A program made the position numbers and the translations under genes. This document shows, piece by piece, positions 42,959 through 53,778 of a stretch of DNA of 64,000 nucleotides (position 1 is the stretch's first letter; the number at the start of each line of letters is the position of its first letter). Source of the DNA: Flavobacteriia bacterium (lineage in GTDB: Bacteria; Bacteroidota; Bacteroidia; Flavobacteriales_D; Crocinitomicaceae); the NCBI GenBank assembly GCA_947446925.1, contig CANFHU010000013.1:1-64000 (forward strand). The letters are read 5' to 3'. The notes beneath the pieces are model-generated. The model did not search any database and was not told the origin of the DNA. It was given only the letters and a program-made list of their open reading frames with translations.

Positions 42959-43918
42959 TTAGAAATAGTAACGCGGATTGATTTCTTTAATTTGTTGTGG
43001 AGGTAATAATTTTATACCATAACGCACCATAAATTCATGTGCAGCACTAGAATAGGTAGCAATTTGTGAAATTCTAAAATCATAGGAATAGGAAACCCTA
43101 ATCGCATCGGTAATATGAACTTTTGCAGCAAATGTTAATGCATCTCCAGTTCGGTAACCGATACCCAAGGTATATTTTTCTTGGTAGATAAAATTAGCAT
43201 ATAGATCTAATTGCATTGGTGCTCCTGCCACTTTTTTGAGTAAAACACAAGGTTGTACAGAGAGTGTTTTCGACAGATCTTTCACATAACCACCAGAAAT
43301 AAACCAATGACGATGCAAATTCGCCACGATAGATCGATCATAGTCCGTGAAATTTAATGACCCACCAAATAAATGTTGCACGGATAATCCAACAAAGTAA
43401 TTTTTCGTTTGGTATTGTAATCCAAATGCGCCATCTAATTTCGTTTTTGCAGTTTTTCCTGGCGGAATCGCATTATCTATTTTATCATTTTTAAATAGCA
43501 TTGAAAAATCAATTGCTTGATTAAAAATTCCAAATTCTAACCCAACCGACATTTTACCTTTCCCTAAACCAATGTGGTAAGAACCAATGGCATTTACCGT
43601 AGTTTGTGTCGTTGCTCCCAAACGATCCGAGACTATTTTACCTCCATACCCCACCGAACGCGCCTGCCAAGGAGCATGAATTGTTATAATATCGGTTGCC
43701 GGTCCCCCTTCTAATCCAACAAATTGGCTTCGATGTTTTACGGAACTAACAATCCAATTCGAACTCCCTGCGTACGCAGGATTAAACATTAATCGATCAA
43801 AATTATTTTGCGTATACATTGGCTCTTGCTGTCCAAACACTTCAAAAACAAGAAATAACATGCCTAGTAGCAAAACATTTTGCTTTAAAAACCAGTTATT
43901 TCTTTTTTGTTTACTCAT
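42959..43918 (-). CDS. PorP/SprF-family outer-membrane protein
   Basis: 319 residues with signal peptide and the PorP/SprF hallmark near the mature start (PMYTQNNFDRLMFNPAYAGS). The rest is beta-barrel-like strands (GLSVQHLFGGSLNFTD, YTLGIGYRTGDALTFAAKVH). SprF of Flavobacterium is needed to secrete the adhesin SprB, and PorP/SprF proteins serve as outer-membrane anchors for type B sorted proteins. Its start overlaps the sorted protein's stop by four bases, making that protein the likely client. Confidence 0.93.
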   Translation of the reverse strand: MSKQKRNNWFLKQNVLLLGMLFLVFEVFGQQEPMYTQNNFDRLMFNPAYAGSSNWIVSSVKHRSQFVGLEGGPATDIITIHAPWQARSVGYGGKIVSDRLGATTQTTVNAIGSYHIGLGKGKMSVGLEFGIFNQAIDFSMLFKNDKIDNAIPPGKTAKTKLDGAFGLQYQTKNYFVGLSVQHLFGGSLNFTDYDRSIVANLHRHWFISGGYVKDLSKTLSVQPCVLLKKVAGAPMQLDLYANFIYQEKYTLGIGYRTGDALTFAAKVHITDAIRVSYSYDFRISQIATYSSAAHEFMVRYGIKLLPPQQIKEINPRYYF

Positions 43919-46900
43919 CGTGTAATTACTACAAAACCTTTGTATGGATCATTTCCATTTCCTAAATCTAATGAATAATAATAGGTGCCATCTGGCAACT
44001 CATCCCCATGCTCATTTTTACCATCCCACGTATTCAAATAAGGTGCTGCTTGGTATATTATATTCCCCCAACGATTAAAAACGATCAAACTACTTTTAGT
44101 AAAGTAATCCACATCTGTAATCGTAAAAGCATCATTCGCATTATCCCCATTCGGGGTATAAATTTGTGGAATTTTGGTTGGTAATTCTTTCAAACAACGA
44201 TCAATTATTACTTCTATCTCGTCAACCGATTCACAATAATCATTGATAACATGTACTTTATAGGTAGTTGTTACTACTGGTGCTACTTTAGGCGTTGCTG
44301 AAGTTTTGTTTACTATCCCAAGTTGATCCTCCCATACATACGATTTACCTCCAGTTGCCTCTAAAGTTGCTGTGTCGTACCTACATAATACAAAATCTTT
44401 CCCTGCATTTGCCTTTGGAACATTTACATCTACTTCCACATGGATAGTATCTGAAATACTTGTACAACCATTACTTGATACATTTAATATATAATCGGTC
44501 GTACTCGTTGGTTTAACTGTTATGTTCTTTTTCTTTTGTCCATCATTCCAAACATATACGGTATTAGGAAAGTTTGCTTCATCCAATACAGTCGAAATTT
44601 GTACGGAAGACCCTTTACAAATTCCGTAAAGATCTGCACTAACAGATGGATTTGGAACCGGATGTACCGATACATTCACTGTAAAATCTTTACCTATACA
44701 TCCTCCAACATCCCCAGAAATTGGGGTAATAGTATAGGTAACTGTTCCAGACAAGGAAGAGGTTTTCAATTGTTGTGCCAAACGCAAGATTGGTGTATTT
44801 GATGCTTTTGATCCGAGGATTGAATCCACTGGGGTAACTATTGGGGTTGGCCAAGTATACGTAGTTTTAATTGGAACTATGTCTCCACCTACCAATTGTA
44901 CTGGTTGAATTAGTAATGAATCCTCCGAACATAACGATTTAGTGATATCCGAAATTACCGGTTTTGGATATACGGTTATTGTAATGGGTACTTTAGCACC
45001 TATGCAATTATAATTAGACGTTGGAGTCACAAAATAATTAACCGTTTGCACACTGTTTGATTGATTGGTTAATTTATCTGCCAAAGTCAGACTACTTTGA
45101 CTGGAAGTTGTTTCTCCGAGTATAGCACTATTTTCATCTGCATACCAATTGAGGCGCGATGGTACAGAAGGTGTTAAAGTTATATCTACCATGTTATCAC
45201 TACAAAAACTTTTTGTTGTAGGATTCGTCATCGTAGGTACGGGTTTCACAATCAAAGGAATTGAAAAATTAGGCCCGATACAATTTCCTGCTTTTGGAGT
45301 TACAACATAGGTAATAGACGCTAAATTCAAGGTAGTATTTACGAGTGTTTGTGCGATGTTTTTTTGTCCAACTACTTGTGCACTTGCTCCACTAATGGCT
45401 CCGTTAGGCAAAATAACTGGATCACTCCAAGTATACGCTATTGCTGCTGGAACAATCGTTGATTTCGATGGTACACCATTCAAAGGCAACTTATTGAACG
45501 TACTATTACTACACAATGAGTCTGACGTGTACGACGCGATAGCAGGTGTTGGATTAACATACACATCCAAGGTAAAAACTTTGCCTGTGCACCCAGTAAT
45601 TATCCCTGATTTTGGCGTAATAGAATAGGATACTTTTGTGGCTGTATTTGTTACGTTACTTAATGTTTGTGCAATTTTTGAAACTCCAGTTGCTTGTGCA
45701 CTTGCACCGCTTATTGAACTAGGAACTGAAATAACTGGTGACGTCCAAGTATAGGTAGTATTTGCTGGAACTATAGTTCCTAATGGTAGCCCATTTTGTG
45801 GTTGTACATCCAATAAGACTCCACTACAGACAGTCTCTAATTGATTAGCAATTTCAGGAGTTGGATTGACAGAAATTGTTACTGTTTGTGGTTGGCCAAC
45901 ACATCCTGGAATAGAAGTAGGAACTACAGAATACAGGATGCTTTCTTTTAGAATTCCTTTGTTTTTAAGGGAATCTTTTAAAGTTGCCGTAGTTTGTAGT
46001 GTTACACTCTCTCCTACTACATTTGGGTTATTTGTTGCTTGCCACGTAAACGTTGCAGGTAAATTACTTTTTAAAGGTATATTCACTTCAAATCCACTAC
46101 ACAAAGTTAAAGAGGAAGTACTCGTCATCGCAGGGATTGGGTTTACAACGACTTTTAGTGTATCAGAACTTTTACTTACACACGTATTTATATCCGTAGC
46201 AACTACATGTACCGATTTGTTTACGTGTAAAGAACTATAGGTTTTTATATTGGATCCGGAAGTTTGTACTGGTGAAGCATCCTCATAAAATACATATTTT
46301 GGTAAATTACTAGGAGATGCCGTAATTGAATACGTATCACCATCACAGATACTATTATCCACATCCGAAGAAAGTATCGTAACCTTTGGTAATTGAAATA
46401 ATTCAATTGGTAATGCATTAGTCTTATCTCCAACACAACCAAAAGGATGAATCGCATTTGCACTTATGGAATACCCTGAATTAATTGCAAATTGTGCGTA
46501 TACATTACTATTGCTAGATTGTACTTGTACGCCACTTGTATAAAAATTATATTTTTTATAGGTATTTGGACTTGCGGAAACCATCAAATCATTTCCGATA
46601 CAAATACCTCCATTAATTGCATTACTCGTAAGCGTGATTACTGGTTTTGGCACCACCGTCATTTTATAAACATCACTGGTCGCCGTACAACCAATATCAT
46701 CTTTCACTAATACGGTCAGATTCAACGAAGAAGTAATTGGAGACAAAGCATATTCATTTCCATTGGAAGATTGTAGTAAGGTCGCATTGTGTTTAAAGTC
46801 ATATAATGCATACCCATTTGGCATTGCAGAAAATGTAATTGCATCTCCTGCACAAATACTATCATTAATAATAGATGCGATTATGTCCACTACTGGTTTA

Positions 46901-49900
46901 GGGTTCACTGTAACTTTAATAAACTTAGTTACCGCAGGGCATAAAGGTTCATCTGTTCGGTATACACTTACTGAAACGGTATCCGTAATAATTGGTGCAA
47001 AACGATACGAATTAATGGTATCTTTTACTCCATTTTCCCAAGAAATTGAATAGGAGGTTGTGTTAATCGAATTTATGGAAATGATCGAACTGTCCCCTTC
47101 ACAAATCGAAGGATTCGCTATTTTGTTAAATGTAATTGCGGTACAAATAGAATCCTTGTCGAATGTTGTATGTCGTATAATCGTATCCGATTCTGGACTA
47201 TCACCACAAGCGGTACTTCCTAATGCAATTACTTTAAAAATACGTGATTGTCCTTTCGCTAAACCAGTAACCGTGTGGTGAAGTCCTAAATTTCCAGCAC
47301 TTGGAACCATATAAGGTGCATTATTGATACTTACGCGATATCCTGCAGCATTTGGAATTGGGTCCCAAACAAAATCAATCGAAGTAGAATCGATGAATCC
47401 AGAATTGGCAACTGGTTTTTCAAGGGGAACTGATACAACTAACGGAACAATATTCGATGTATCAATACACGATCCATTTCGAGCAACCACTTTTAATTGT
47501 GCTCCAGATTTTAATTTATCTGACTTGAATGTGCTCTTGTATCCAGCATATAACAAAGCAGAGCCATTATAAAACCGATAGGATTCATAGTTTACTGGCG
47601 TAGCAATCAAACTTAAAGAATCTCCAAAACAATTCGTAGTTGGAGAAATGGATAGAGAAACAATAGGTTGTTCTATGACATCAATACGAATATATTTTGT
47701 TGCATATGGACAATTTAACTCATTCGAATTACGGACATTTACAGTAATATTTGTATCTTTTGTTGGCTTCACTTGAAATGTAGTTGCTTTGGAATACGAG
47801 ACCTTATTCCAGGATACATCGTATTTTGGTATCGTAATATCTGTTACAGCTAAACTTGTTTTTGTCCCTTGACAAATCGTCACGTTCGTAGGTGTTGCGA
47901 AAGAAATTGCTGTACAAGGATTCGTAAAACAACTTGCTTGTACAGATACTTTTGAATTACCACATACCGTTGCTCCCAAAGCCCTTACAGACACATAAGC
48001 TGCTGTACCAGGAGTTAATCCATTCAACAAATGTTTTAAGCCAGAAGTACCAGCAGATGGCGTTTTCCAATTACCACCATCCACACTAATTTCATAGCCA
48101 ATGGCATTTGGAATTGGATCCCACGTAAATTCCATCGAAGAAGTTGTAGAACCACCACAATTGACTACAGGTTGTGCCAAAGGTTGAATCACGGTATTAG
48201 TGATTGTATTTAGCGAACTTGCTGTACACCCAAAATTTTCAGCAACCACCGTAAGTGGAACGCCGTTTTTTACATTTTTTAAAGTATAATAATTTTTCCA
48301 CCCAGATTGTAATAATTGATTACCACTGTAAAAAGAATAGAAATCATAATTCGCTGGAGTAGCTGTTAATTTAGCCACATCTCCTTGACAATTAATTACT
48401 GGTAAACTAGAATTTAGTGTAACTAAAGGTAAAGGATGTACTTTGATTCTAAATGTCGCATCAAATGTTGAACAGTACGATAATTGTGCAGAATCTTTAA
48501 TTACAGCAGTAATTTCGGTATCAATAGTTGGTTTAAAAGTAAATGTAGTATCCTTTCCAGGTGTACCTCCATTCCAAGCAACCGAATAATTAGTTGCAGA
48601 AATATTATCCACCCGTAGCTTAACTGTTTCGCCGTTACAAATTGTATCAAAAGGAACATATTTCATCGAAAATGGAGAACAAACCTTTGATACACATGCC
48701 TTTTCTTTGGAAACCAAACTCGTTGCACACGAAAATGAACCAAGTGCTTTTACAACAATTTTTGTGGAATCTCCACTAGATAAGCCTCCAAAGACATGAC
48801 TTAAACCATTTATCCCTGTACTTGGATCCTGAAATGCGCCACCGTTTACACTTACTTGATATCCAGCAGCACCAGCAATCGCTCCCCACACAAAAGAAAC
48901 TTGACTATCTGTAGAAGCACCACAATTCACAATTGGTTTTGGTAATGGTGGTTTTACATGCATTACAAAAGCGTTACTAGACATTTTTGCACAGCCATTA
49001 AAATTTGTTGCTTCAACAAAAACAGAATCATTATCTGTCAATGAAGTAGTATTAAATGTAGTGGAAACGCCTATTTGAAGGGGTTGACTAAAATTATAAA
49101 ACGTATAACTCGAATAATTGGTTGGTGTGCCGTTAAACGTGACTAAATCTCCTGAACAAATTATATCATCCACATCCGAACTTAACAAGGATACAGATGG
49201 TCGTGTTTTAACAATTAATTTTTCAATATTACTTTTTTTAGACTTACAACCTTTTATATCACTTGCTACAACATAAAAAGCATCCCCAGAGGCTAAGGTA
49301 GTAGTTGCAAAACTATTTTCCTCCATGGTCTGGTACAAGGTTCCATTTTTATAGACCTTGTAATCCACTAAAGATGCTGGTGTGGTCGTAAAAGTAACTT
49401 CATCCCCTGTACAAATAGTATCATTGGAAGCAGCAAAAGTTATTACGGGACTTACTAATACGGTTGCTTGTTTACTTAAACTGGATGAACAAGTACTATC
49501 CGTGACAGTTAAATTCAGTGTTTTAACACCCCCTTTTTCCCAATTAATCCAATGTGGCCCTCTTCCTACTCCTGGATTTCCAACACCGCCATTCAAACTC
49601 CATACAAAATTAGCATTCACTCCAGCACTCCCAGCATAAGTAACTAATAATGAGTCACTAGAGCAAATTTCTACTGGAGTAATTGTAAAATCAGGTGTTG
49701 GGGATGATATTGCGCTTACTTGAATAGAAGAACTGCTTTTACACCCAAGAATACTGGTAGCAGTTAAAGTCAATAACTTAGTTCCAGGTATTATATAATT
49801 GGTTGAACCCGGTGTAAAACTATTATCAATACCAGAACCATTACTTAAATTCCATTCCCATTTTTTTATTTGTACAATAGAGGTGTCTGTTGTATTCTTG

Positions 49901-50562
49901 AAAGTAACTGCTAATGGAACACATCCAGAATATTTATTTAGCGTAAAATCTGGACTAGGAAGCGAATTTACAGTCATGTACTTCACTTTTGTTTTAGTGT
50001 CCTCACAACCATGAATATTGGTTACTTTCAATGAAACAGTATAATTTCCACCTGTATTATATGTTTTTATTGGATTTTGTGTAGTAGAAGAAGTATTATC
50101 TCCAAAATTCCATAAATAAACTCCTGGGTCAGACAATGCTTTATATTTTACCTGATCATAGATAGCACATACAGAAGTAGTATCTGAGTTAAAATTTACT
50201 TTAGGTTTTGCAAAAACGGTAATGACAATATCGGTAGACACTCCTCCATTACAATTTTTGGTTAAGGTTACTATATACGTAGTATCTCCCAATTTACCTG
50301 CATCAAAATCATGCGTCGGATTTTGAGAACCAGAAGTTTTACCATCCCCAAAATCCCACAAACGGGTAGAAGTATTATTCGGATCTTTAAAAGAAACTGT
50401 AAATGGAGCACAACCACTCAATGTTCCAGATGTGGTAGTGTATTCAATAATTGGTGTGCATTGAGAAAAAACGCTATTACAACTAAATAACAAAGCACAT
50501 AAAACTACTAGAAAAGCAAATTTCCTTTTCAAAATAAAGTTATGTAATTGATTAAAAGTCAT
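43915..50562 (-). CDS. Giant PKD/Ig-repeat adhesin-like protein with CHU_C sorting domain
   Basis: 2215 residues. Signal region, then PKD domains at the N-terminus (RLWDFGDGKTSGSQNPTHDF, YLWNFGDNTSSTTQNPIKTY), then alternating repeats: seven or so ~80-residue Ig-like units with a Cys-Gly-Asp mark (ICSGDLVTF, NCFGDSLSL, SICAGDAITF), Fn3-like units (IPNAIGYEISVDGGNW), and PKD-like units with AQTL-type segments. The C-terminal ~90 residues form the gliding-motility-associated type B sorting domain (IYTPNGDNANDAF, VFNRWGNIIYQ). Secretion by T9SS and a surface adhesion role are inferred. PorP/SprF follows with four bases of overlap. Confidence 0.92.
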   Translation of the reverse strand: MTFNQLHNFILKRKFAFLVVLCALLFSCNSVFSQCTPIIEYTTTSGTLSGCAPFTVSFKDPNNTSTRLWDFGDGKTSGSQNPTHDFDAGKLGDTTYIVTLTKNCNGGVSTDIVITVFAKPKVNFNSDTTSVCAIYDQVKYKALSDPGVYLWNFGDNTSSTTQNPIKTYNTGGNYTVSLKVTNIHGCEDTKTKVKYMTVNSLPSPDFTLNKYSGCVPLAVTFKNTTDTSIVQIKKWEWNLSNGSGIDNSFTPGSTNYIIPGTKLLTLTATSILGCKSSSSIQVSAISSPTPDFTITPVEICSSDSLLVTYAGSAGVNANFVWSLNGGVGNPGVGRGPHWINWEKGGVKTLNLTVTDSTCSSSLSKQATVLVSPVITFAASNDTICTGDEVTFTTTPASLVDYKVYKNGTLYQTMEENSFATTTLASGDAFYVVASDIKGCKSKKSNIEKLIVKTRPSVSLLSSDVDDIICSGDLVTFNGTPTNYSSYTFYNFSQPLQIGVSTTFNTTSLTDNDSVFVEATNFNGCAKMSSNAFVMHVKPPLPKPIVNCGASTDSQVSFVWGAIAGAAGYQVSVNGGAFQDPSTGINGLSHVFGGLSSGDSTKIVVKALGSFSCATSLVSKEKACVSKVCSPFSMKYVPFDTICNGETVKLRVDNISATNYSVAWNGGTPGKDTTFTFKPTIDTEITAVIKDSAQLSYCSTFDATFRIKVHPLPLVTLNSSLPVINCQGDVAKLTATPANYDFYSFYSGNQLLQSGWKNYYTLKNVKNGVPLTVVAENFGCTASSLNTITNTVIQPLAQPVVNCGGSTTSSMEFTWDPIPNAIGYEISVDGGNWKTPSAGTSGLKHLLNGLTPGTAAYVSVRALGATVCGNSKVSVQASCFTNPCTAISFATPTNVTICQGTKTSLAVTDITIPKYDVSWNKVSYSKATTFQVKPTKDTNITVNVRNSNELNCPYATKYIRIDVIEQPIVSLSISPTTNCFGDSLSLIATPVNYESYRFYNGSALLYAGYKSTFKSDKLKSGAQLKVVARNGSCIDTSNIVPLVVSVPLEKPVANSGFIDSTSIDFVWDPIPNAAGYRVSINNAPYMVPSAGNLGLHHTVTGLAKGQSRIFKVIALGSTACGDSPESDTIIRHTTFDKDSICTAITFNKIANPSICEGDSSIISINSINTTSYSISWENGVKDTINSYRFAPIITDTVSVSVYRTDEPLCPAVTKFIKVTVNPKPVVDIIASIINDSICAGDAITFSAMPNGYALYDFKHNATLLQSSNGNEYALSPITSSLNLTVLVKDDIGCTATSDVYKMTVVPKPVITLTSNAINGGICIGNDLMVSASPNTYKKYNFYTSGVQVQSSNSNVYAQFAINSGYSISANAIHPFGCVGDKTNALPIELFQLPKVTILSSDVDNSICDGDTYSITASPSNLPKYVFYEDASPVQTSGSNIKTYSSLHVNKSVHVVATDINTCVSKSSDTLKVVVNPIPAMTSTSSLTLCSGFEVNIPLKSNLPATFTWQATNNPNVVGESVTLQTTATLKDSLKNKGILKESILYSVVPTSIPGCVGQPQTVTISVNPTPEIANQLETVCSGVLLDVQPQNGLPLGTIVPANTTYTWTSPVISVPSSISGASAQATGVSKIAQTLSNVTNTATKVSYSITPKSGIITGCTGKVFTLDVYVNPTPAIASYTSDSLCSNSTFNKLPLNGVPSKSTIVPAAIAYTWSDPVILPNGAISGASAQVVGQKNIAQTLVNTTLNLASITYVVTPKAGNCIGPNFSIPLIVKPVPTMTNPTTKSFCSDNMVDITLTPSVPSRLNWYADENSAILGETTSSQSSLTLADKLTNQSNSVQTVNYFVTPTSNYNCIGAKVPITITVYPKPVISDITKSLCSEDSLLIQPVQLVGGDIVPIKTTYTWPTPIVTPVDSILGSKASNTPILRLAQQLKTSSLSGTVTYTITPISGDVGGCIGKDFTVNVSVHPVPNPSVSADLYGICKGSSVQISTVLDEANFPNTVYVWNDGQKKKNITVKPTSTTDYILNVSSNGCTSISDTIHVEVDVNVPKANAGKDFVLCRYDTATLEATGGKSYVWEDQLGIVNKTSATPKVAPVVTTTYKVHVINDYCESVDEIEVIIDRCLKELPTKIPQIYTPNGDNANDAFTITDVDYFTKSSLIVFNRWGNIIYQAAPYLNTWDGKNEHGDELPDGTYYYSLDLGNGNDPYKGFVVITR

Positions 50563-50577
50563 AATTTATTGTTCACA

Positions 50578-53500
50578 TTAATGATTTTTATGCGCAAATA
50601 ATTGCATTACTTTTTTCAGTCCGTCATAATATAAAACGACATAAAGTATTCCTGTAAAACACCAAATAATGAAAATATTAAATCCATACGTGCCAATTAG
50701 CGTTCCGAAAAAGTTTTTTGTTGGTGCATAGAAATGCGTTCTAAAACTAAACGTACTTTCCTGACTTGCGTCCATGAAAATCGGATCTTTTTTCTGAATG
50801 ATTTGATGATTTTGTATGCTTATTTTATCCTTTTCAGTAGATTTTGTAACGATTTCTGTCAGATAATCATTCAGATAATCGTCTTTTGCTTGCACAAATG
50901 CTTTTTGTTTACTCGGTGTATCTTGCAATTTGGCTAAAAACAACATTTTTTTACCATTAACTACATTAAATATTTCCGAATAGTAATTTAACAAATCATC
51001 TAAAATTTCTTTTAATCGTTCTCCTTCTGCTTCATTAAACTCATTGAAATTGAATTTTTCAATGTTGTCAATCGCTACTCTAGGAACCAATTTTTTCTCT
51101 GATTCCAACGCTTTACGAATTACCCACAAACGATCTTTCATTACCTCAACTACAGAATCTTTTTTAATACCAATGATTGATATACATTCATCTGTGTATT
51201 CTTGTAGTTTAGGAATAAAAAATGCTTGTTTATAACTACACATACTTTCTTTTTGATCAAAGTCAAACACTTCGCGCTCTAATGGATTGTTTTTAAATTG
51301 ATCGACCATTAATCCTTCATACGCCCAACGGGAAACCATTACCTCTGCAATCATTGGAGGCACCTGTTTTCCTCCACCAATGGAATCATTTAATTTATCA
51401 AAACTAAACATTGCACCACCCAATATCATCTGCGGAATTACGATGATTGGAATTAAAATGTAGATAGTTACTGCCGAATTAAAACTTGCAGAAATATTAA
51501 GTCCTAACAAGTTTGCGAAACAAGAAACCGTGAACAACATCCACCAATAATCCCAGTACATTCCTGAAATTCCAACGATACTATTTCCAATCAATACAAA
51601 TAAGAAGGATTGTACTGCAGATAAAGTAAATAATATACCAAGTTTAGAAATTAAATAACTTGATTTACTTAAATTCAAGAATTTTTCACGCTTCAAAATT
51701 TTCTGATCTCTAAAAATTTCTTCCGCAGAAACAGTTAAACCAATAAAAAGCATGACAATGATACTCATGAAAATAAAAGCAGGAATATTTTCATTGGTTC
51801 TAAAAATATAGTCAGTTCCAGGAATTTCTACGTAACGAATAATGTAAGAAAGTACGAGCGCCAACAATGGTGCTTCTAACAAGTTAATCCATAGGTATTG
51901 TTTGTTACTAATCTTGGAAAATAAATCCCTAGTAGCAAAAATTTTTGTCTGTTTCAACCATGTTGGAATACTTAAACTAAATGAAGGTAATTCTTTAATA
52001 TCCTCAGAACGTGTATACATCGCATGTTTATCATACAATTGCTTCCATTGTTCTGGGGTAACTTTTCGGTTCTTTGTGTAATTACCATAATCATCGACGA
52101 TTTTCGCTTCGATGATATTGAAAATAATTTCTGGGTTTACGTTACCGCAAATTAAACATTGTCCTTGATCTGCATTTACTTGATGGTCCGCTTTTTTAAA
52201 GTATACAACTGCCTCAACTGGATTACCATAGTAAATTTGATACCCACCTACATCTAAGAAAATTATTTTATCAAACATTTTATAAATATCCGAAGAAGGC
52301 TGATGTATGACCACAAAAATTAACTTTCCTTTCAAGGTAAGTTCGCGCAATAAATCCATTACATTCTCCGAATCACGGGAGGATAATCCAGAAGTTGGTT
52401 CATCGACAAATAAAACTGCTGGTTCACGAATTAATTCTAATGCGATGTTTAATCGTTTACGTTGTCCACCTGAAATCGTTTTTTGAAGTGGAGATCCAAC
52501 CTTCAAATCTTTACGTTCTGCTAAACCAAGGTTATTTAACACCTTCATTACCAAATCCGTAATTTCCGAATCTGTTAGGTCTTTAAAACATAATTTTGCG
52601 TTGTAAAATAAGTTTTCAAAAACGGTTAATTCTTCAATTAACAAATCATCCTGTGGAATATAACCGATTAAGCCTTTTACCTTTTCTTTTTCGGTATGAA
52701 TATTAATCCCGTTGATTAATACTTGTCCTTCAGTCACCGGTTCTATTGCAGAAAGTACATTTAACAAGGTAGTTTTCCCTGCTCCTGAAGCACCCATTAA
52801 TCCGATCAGTTTACCAGATCCTTCCGAAATATTGATATCTCGTAATCCAACGGTACCATTTGGAAATGTGAATGCAACATTATCCGCGTGAAATGATAAT
52901 TTAAGTCCATCATTATCGGCCATAAAATTAGCAACCACATCCGAATAGAAGATTGGTTTACCTCCAGGTACTTTTACCGTACTACCAGCAGCGAATAAAT
53001 ACATCCGCATTGGATTTACCGGTAATCCATTTAAGAAAATATCGCTTTTTCCCGTATATTTTAAGAAGTATAAATCTTCTGAAATAACTTTTAGAATAAC
53101 AATATTTCCGTCTAATTTGGACGAAATATGTTTACAAGTAAAGTTCCAAGTTTCATCCGAACTATCAATAACCATGATTTCTGGTACCGATTTAAGTTCT
53201 TCCGTTTCTTTCACGCAGAAATTTACAATTGCCTGGAATTCTGAATCTTCAAATTTAAACACTTCCGAAACTGTATGGATAATTGCCATACGTTGTTCTG
53301 AAAACGAACGATCCGCGGCAATCAATTCTAACAAACGGACGAGTACAATTACTTTTTGTTTTTGCGTTAGTGTTTTGTTAATCTTTTTACAGATGCCTAA
53401 TGTTCGCACAGAATCTTTCACGGAAGTTAATTTCTTCACATGATTTCCATCTTCATCCAACTCAACCGGACCAACAAATTCATCATATTGTGCAAGGTAT

Positions 53501-53637
53501 TCCTTTACTAAATCTTCACTTAATTGAAAAACTAAAAATTCTTCTACAAATTTTCGTTCACTTTGTGAAGCGCCATCATCTTGCTTTGCGATGATAGCAA
53601 ATAATTGCATTAGTGCTTTTAATATTTCTTCAGACAT
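50578..53637 (-). CDS. ABCG-type transporter with TerB-like and FHA-like N-terminus
   Basis: 1019 residues. Residues 1-145 are a TerB-like helical domain (AIIAKQDDGASQSERKF), 175-240 look FHA-like (FLKYTGKSDIFLNG). The ATPase has Walker A GASGAGKTT (282-290), signature ISGGQRKRL (388-396) and Walker B LFVDEPTSGL. CLICGNVNPE (494-503) follows. ABC2-type membrane helices occupy roughly 575-800, then a ~170-residue soluble insertion and a last helix near 995. Substrate unknown. It ends 15 bases before the giant T9SS protein, so it probably leads that operon. Confidence 0.88.
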   Translation of the reverse strand: MSEEILKALMQLFAIIAKQDDGASQSERKFVEEFLVFQLSEDLVKEYLAQYDEFVGPVELDEDGNHVKKLTSVKDSVRTLGICKKINKTLTQKQKVIVLVRLLELIAADRSFSEQRMAIIHTVSEVFKFEDSEFQAIVNFCVKETEELKSVPEIMVIDSSDETWNFTCKHISSKLDGNIVILKVISEDLYFLKYTGKSDIFLNGLPVNPMRMYLFAAGSTVKVPGGKPIFYSDVVANFMADNDGLKLSFHADNVAFTFPNGTVGLRDINISEGSGKLIGLMGASGAGKTTLLNVLSAIEPVTEGQVLINGINIHTEKEKVKGLIGYIPQDDLLIEELTVFENLFYNAKLCFKDLTDSEITDLVMKVLNNLGLAERKDLKVGSPLQKTISGGQRKRLNIALELIREPAVLFVDEPTSGLSSRDSENVMDLLRELTLKGKLIFVVIHQPSSDIYKMFDKIIFLDVGGYQIYYGNPVEAVVYFKKADHQVNADQGQCLICGNVNPEIIFNIIEAKIVDDYGNYTKNRKVTPEQWKQLYDKHAMYTRSEDIKELPSFSLSIPTWLKQTKIFATRDLFSKISNKQYLWINLLEAPLLALVLSYIIRYVEIPGTDYIFRTNENIPAFIFMSIIVMLFIGLTVSAEEIFRDQKILKREKFLNLSKSSYLISKLGILFTLSAVQSFLFVLIGNSIVGISGMYWDYWWMLFTVSCFANLLGLNISASFNSAVTIYILIPIIVIPQMILGGAMFSFDKLNDSIGGGKQVPPMIAEVMVSRWAYEGLMVDQFKNNPLEREVFDFDQKESMCSYKQAFFIPKLQEYTDECISIIGIKKDSVVEVMKDRLWVIRKALESEKKLVPRVAIDNIEKFNFNEFNEAEGERLKEILDDLLNYYSEIFNVVNGKKMLFLAKLQDTPSKQKAFVQAKDDYLNDYLTEIVTKSTEKDKISIQNHQIIQKKDPIFMDASQESTFSFRTHFYAPTKNFFGTLIGTYGFNIFIIWCFTGILYVVLYYDGLKKVMQLFAHKNH

Positions 53638-53664
53638 TCCTTAAAATTGTATTAACTTACTGTA

Positions 53665-53672
53665 CAAAAGTA
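53665..53672 (-). promoter_or_regulatory. Likely -7 box of the ABC/PKD/PorP/OmpA operon
   Basis: Reads TACTTTTG on the minus strand, an exact TAnnTTTG match 28 bases before the transporter start. No clear TTG at the usual distance. Confidence 0.5.
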
Positions 53673-53723
53673 GTTTAGTAAACACTTGCTTTGGTTAACG
53701 TAACAAAAGCTCTAATATACAGG

Positions 53724-53757
53724 AAATGCTAGATCGTTTTGAAACCATCTAGCATTA
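53724..53757 (-). terminator. Hairpin after siaC
   Basis: aatgctagat / atctagcatt stem with a 12-base loop, about 22 bases past the siaC stop codon. A second small inverted repeat (aataacaa / ttgttatt) covers the stop itself (53761-53780). No long T-run; probable end of the chemosensory operon transcript. Confidence 0.5.
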
Positions 53758-53778
53758 TCCAATAACAAGTAGTTGTTA

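Noticed and set aside
45356-47572. Several plus-strand ORFs of 70-124 residues opposite the giant PKD protein
   Set aside because: They are antisense shadows of repeat-coding DNA with no domain resemblance or start signals.
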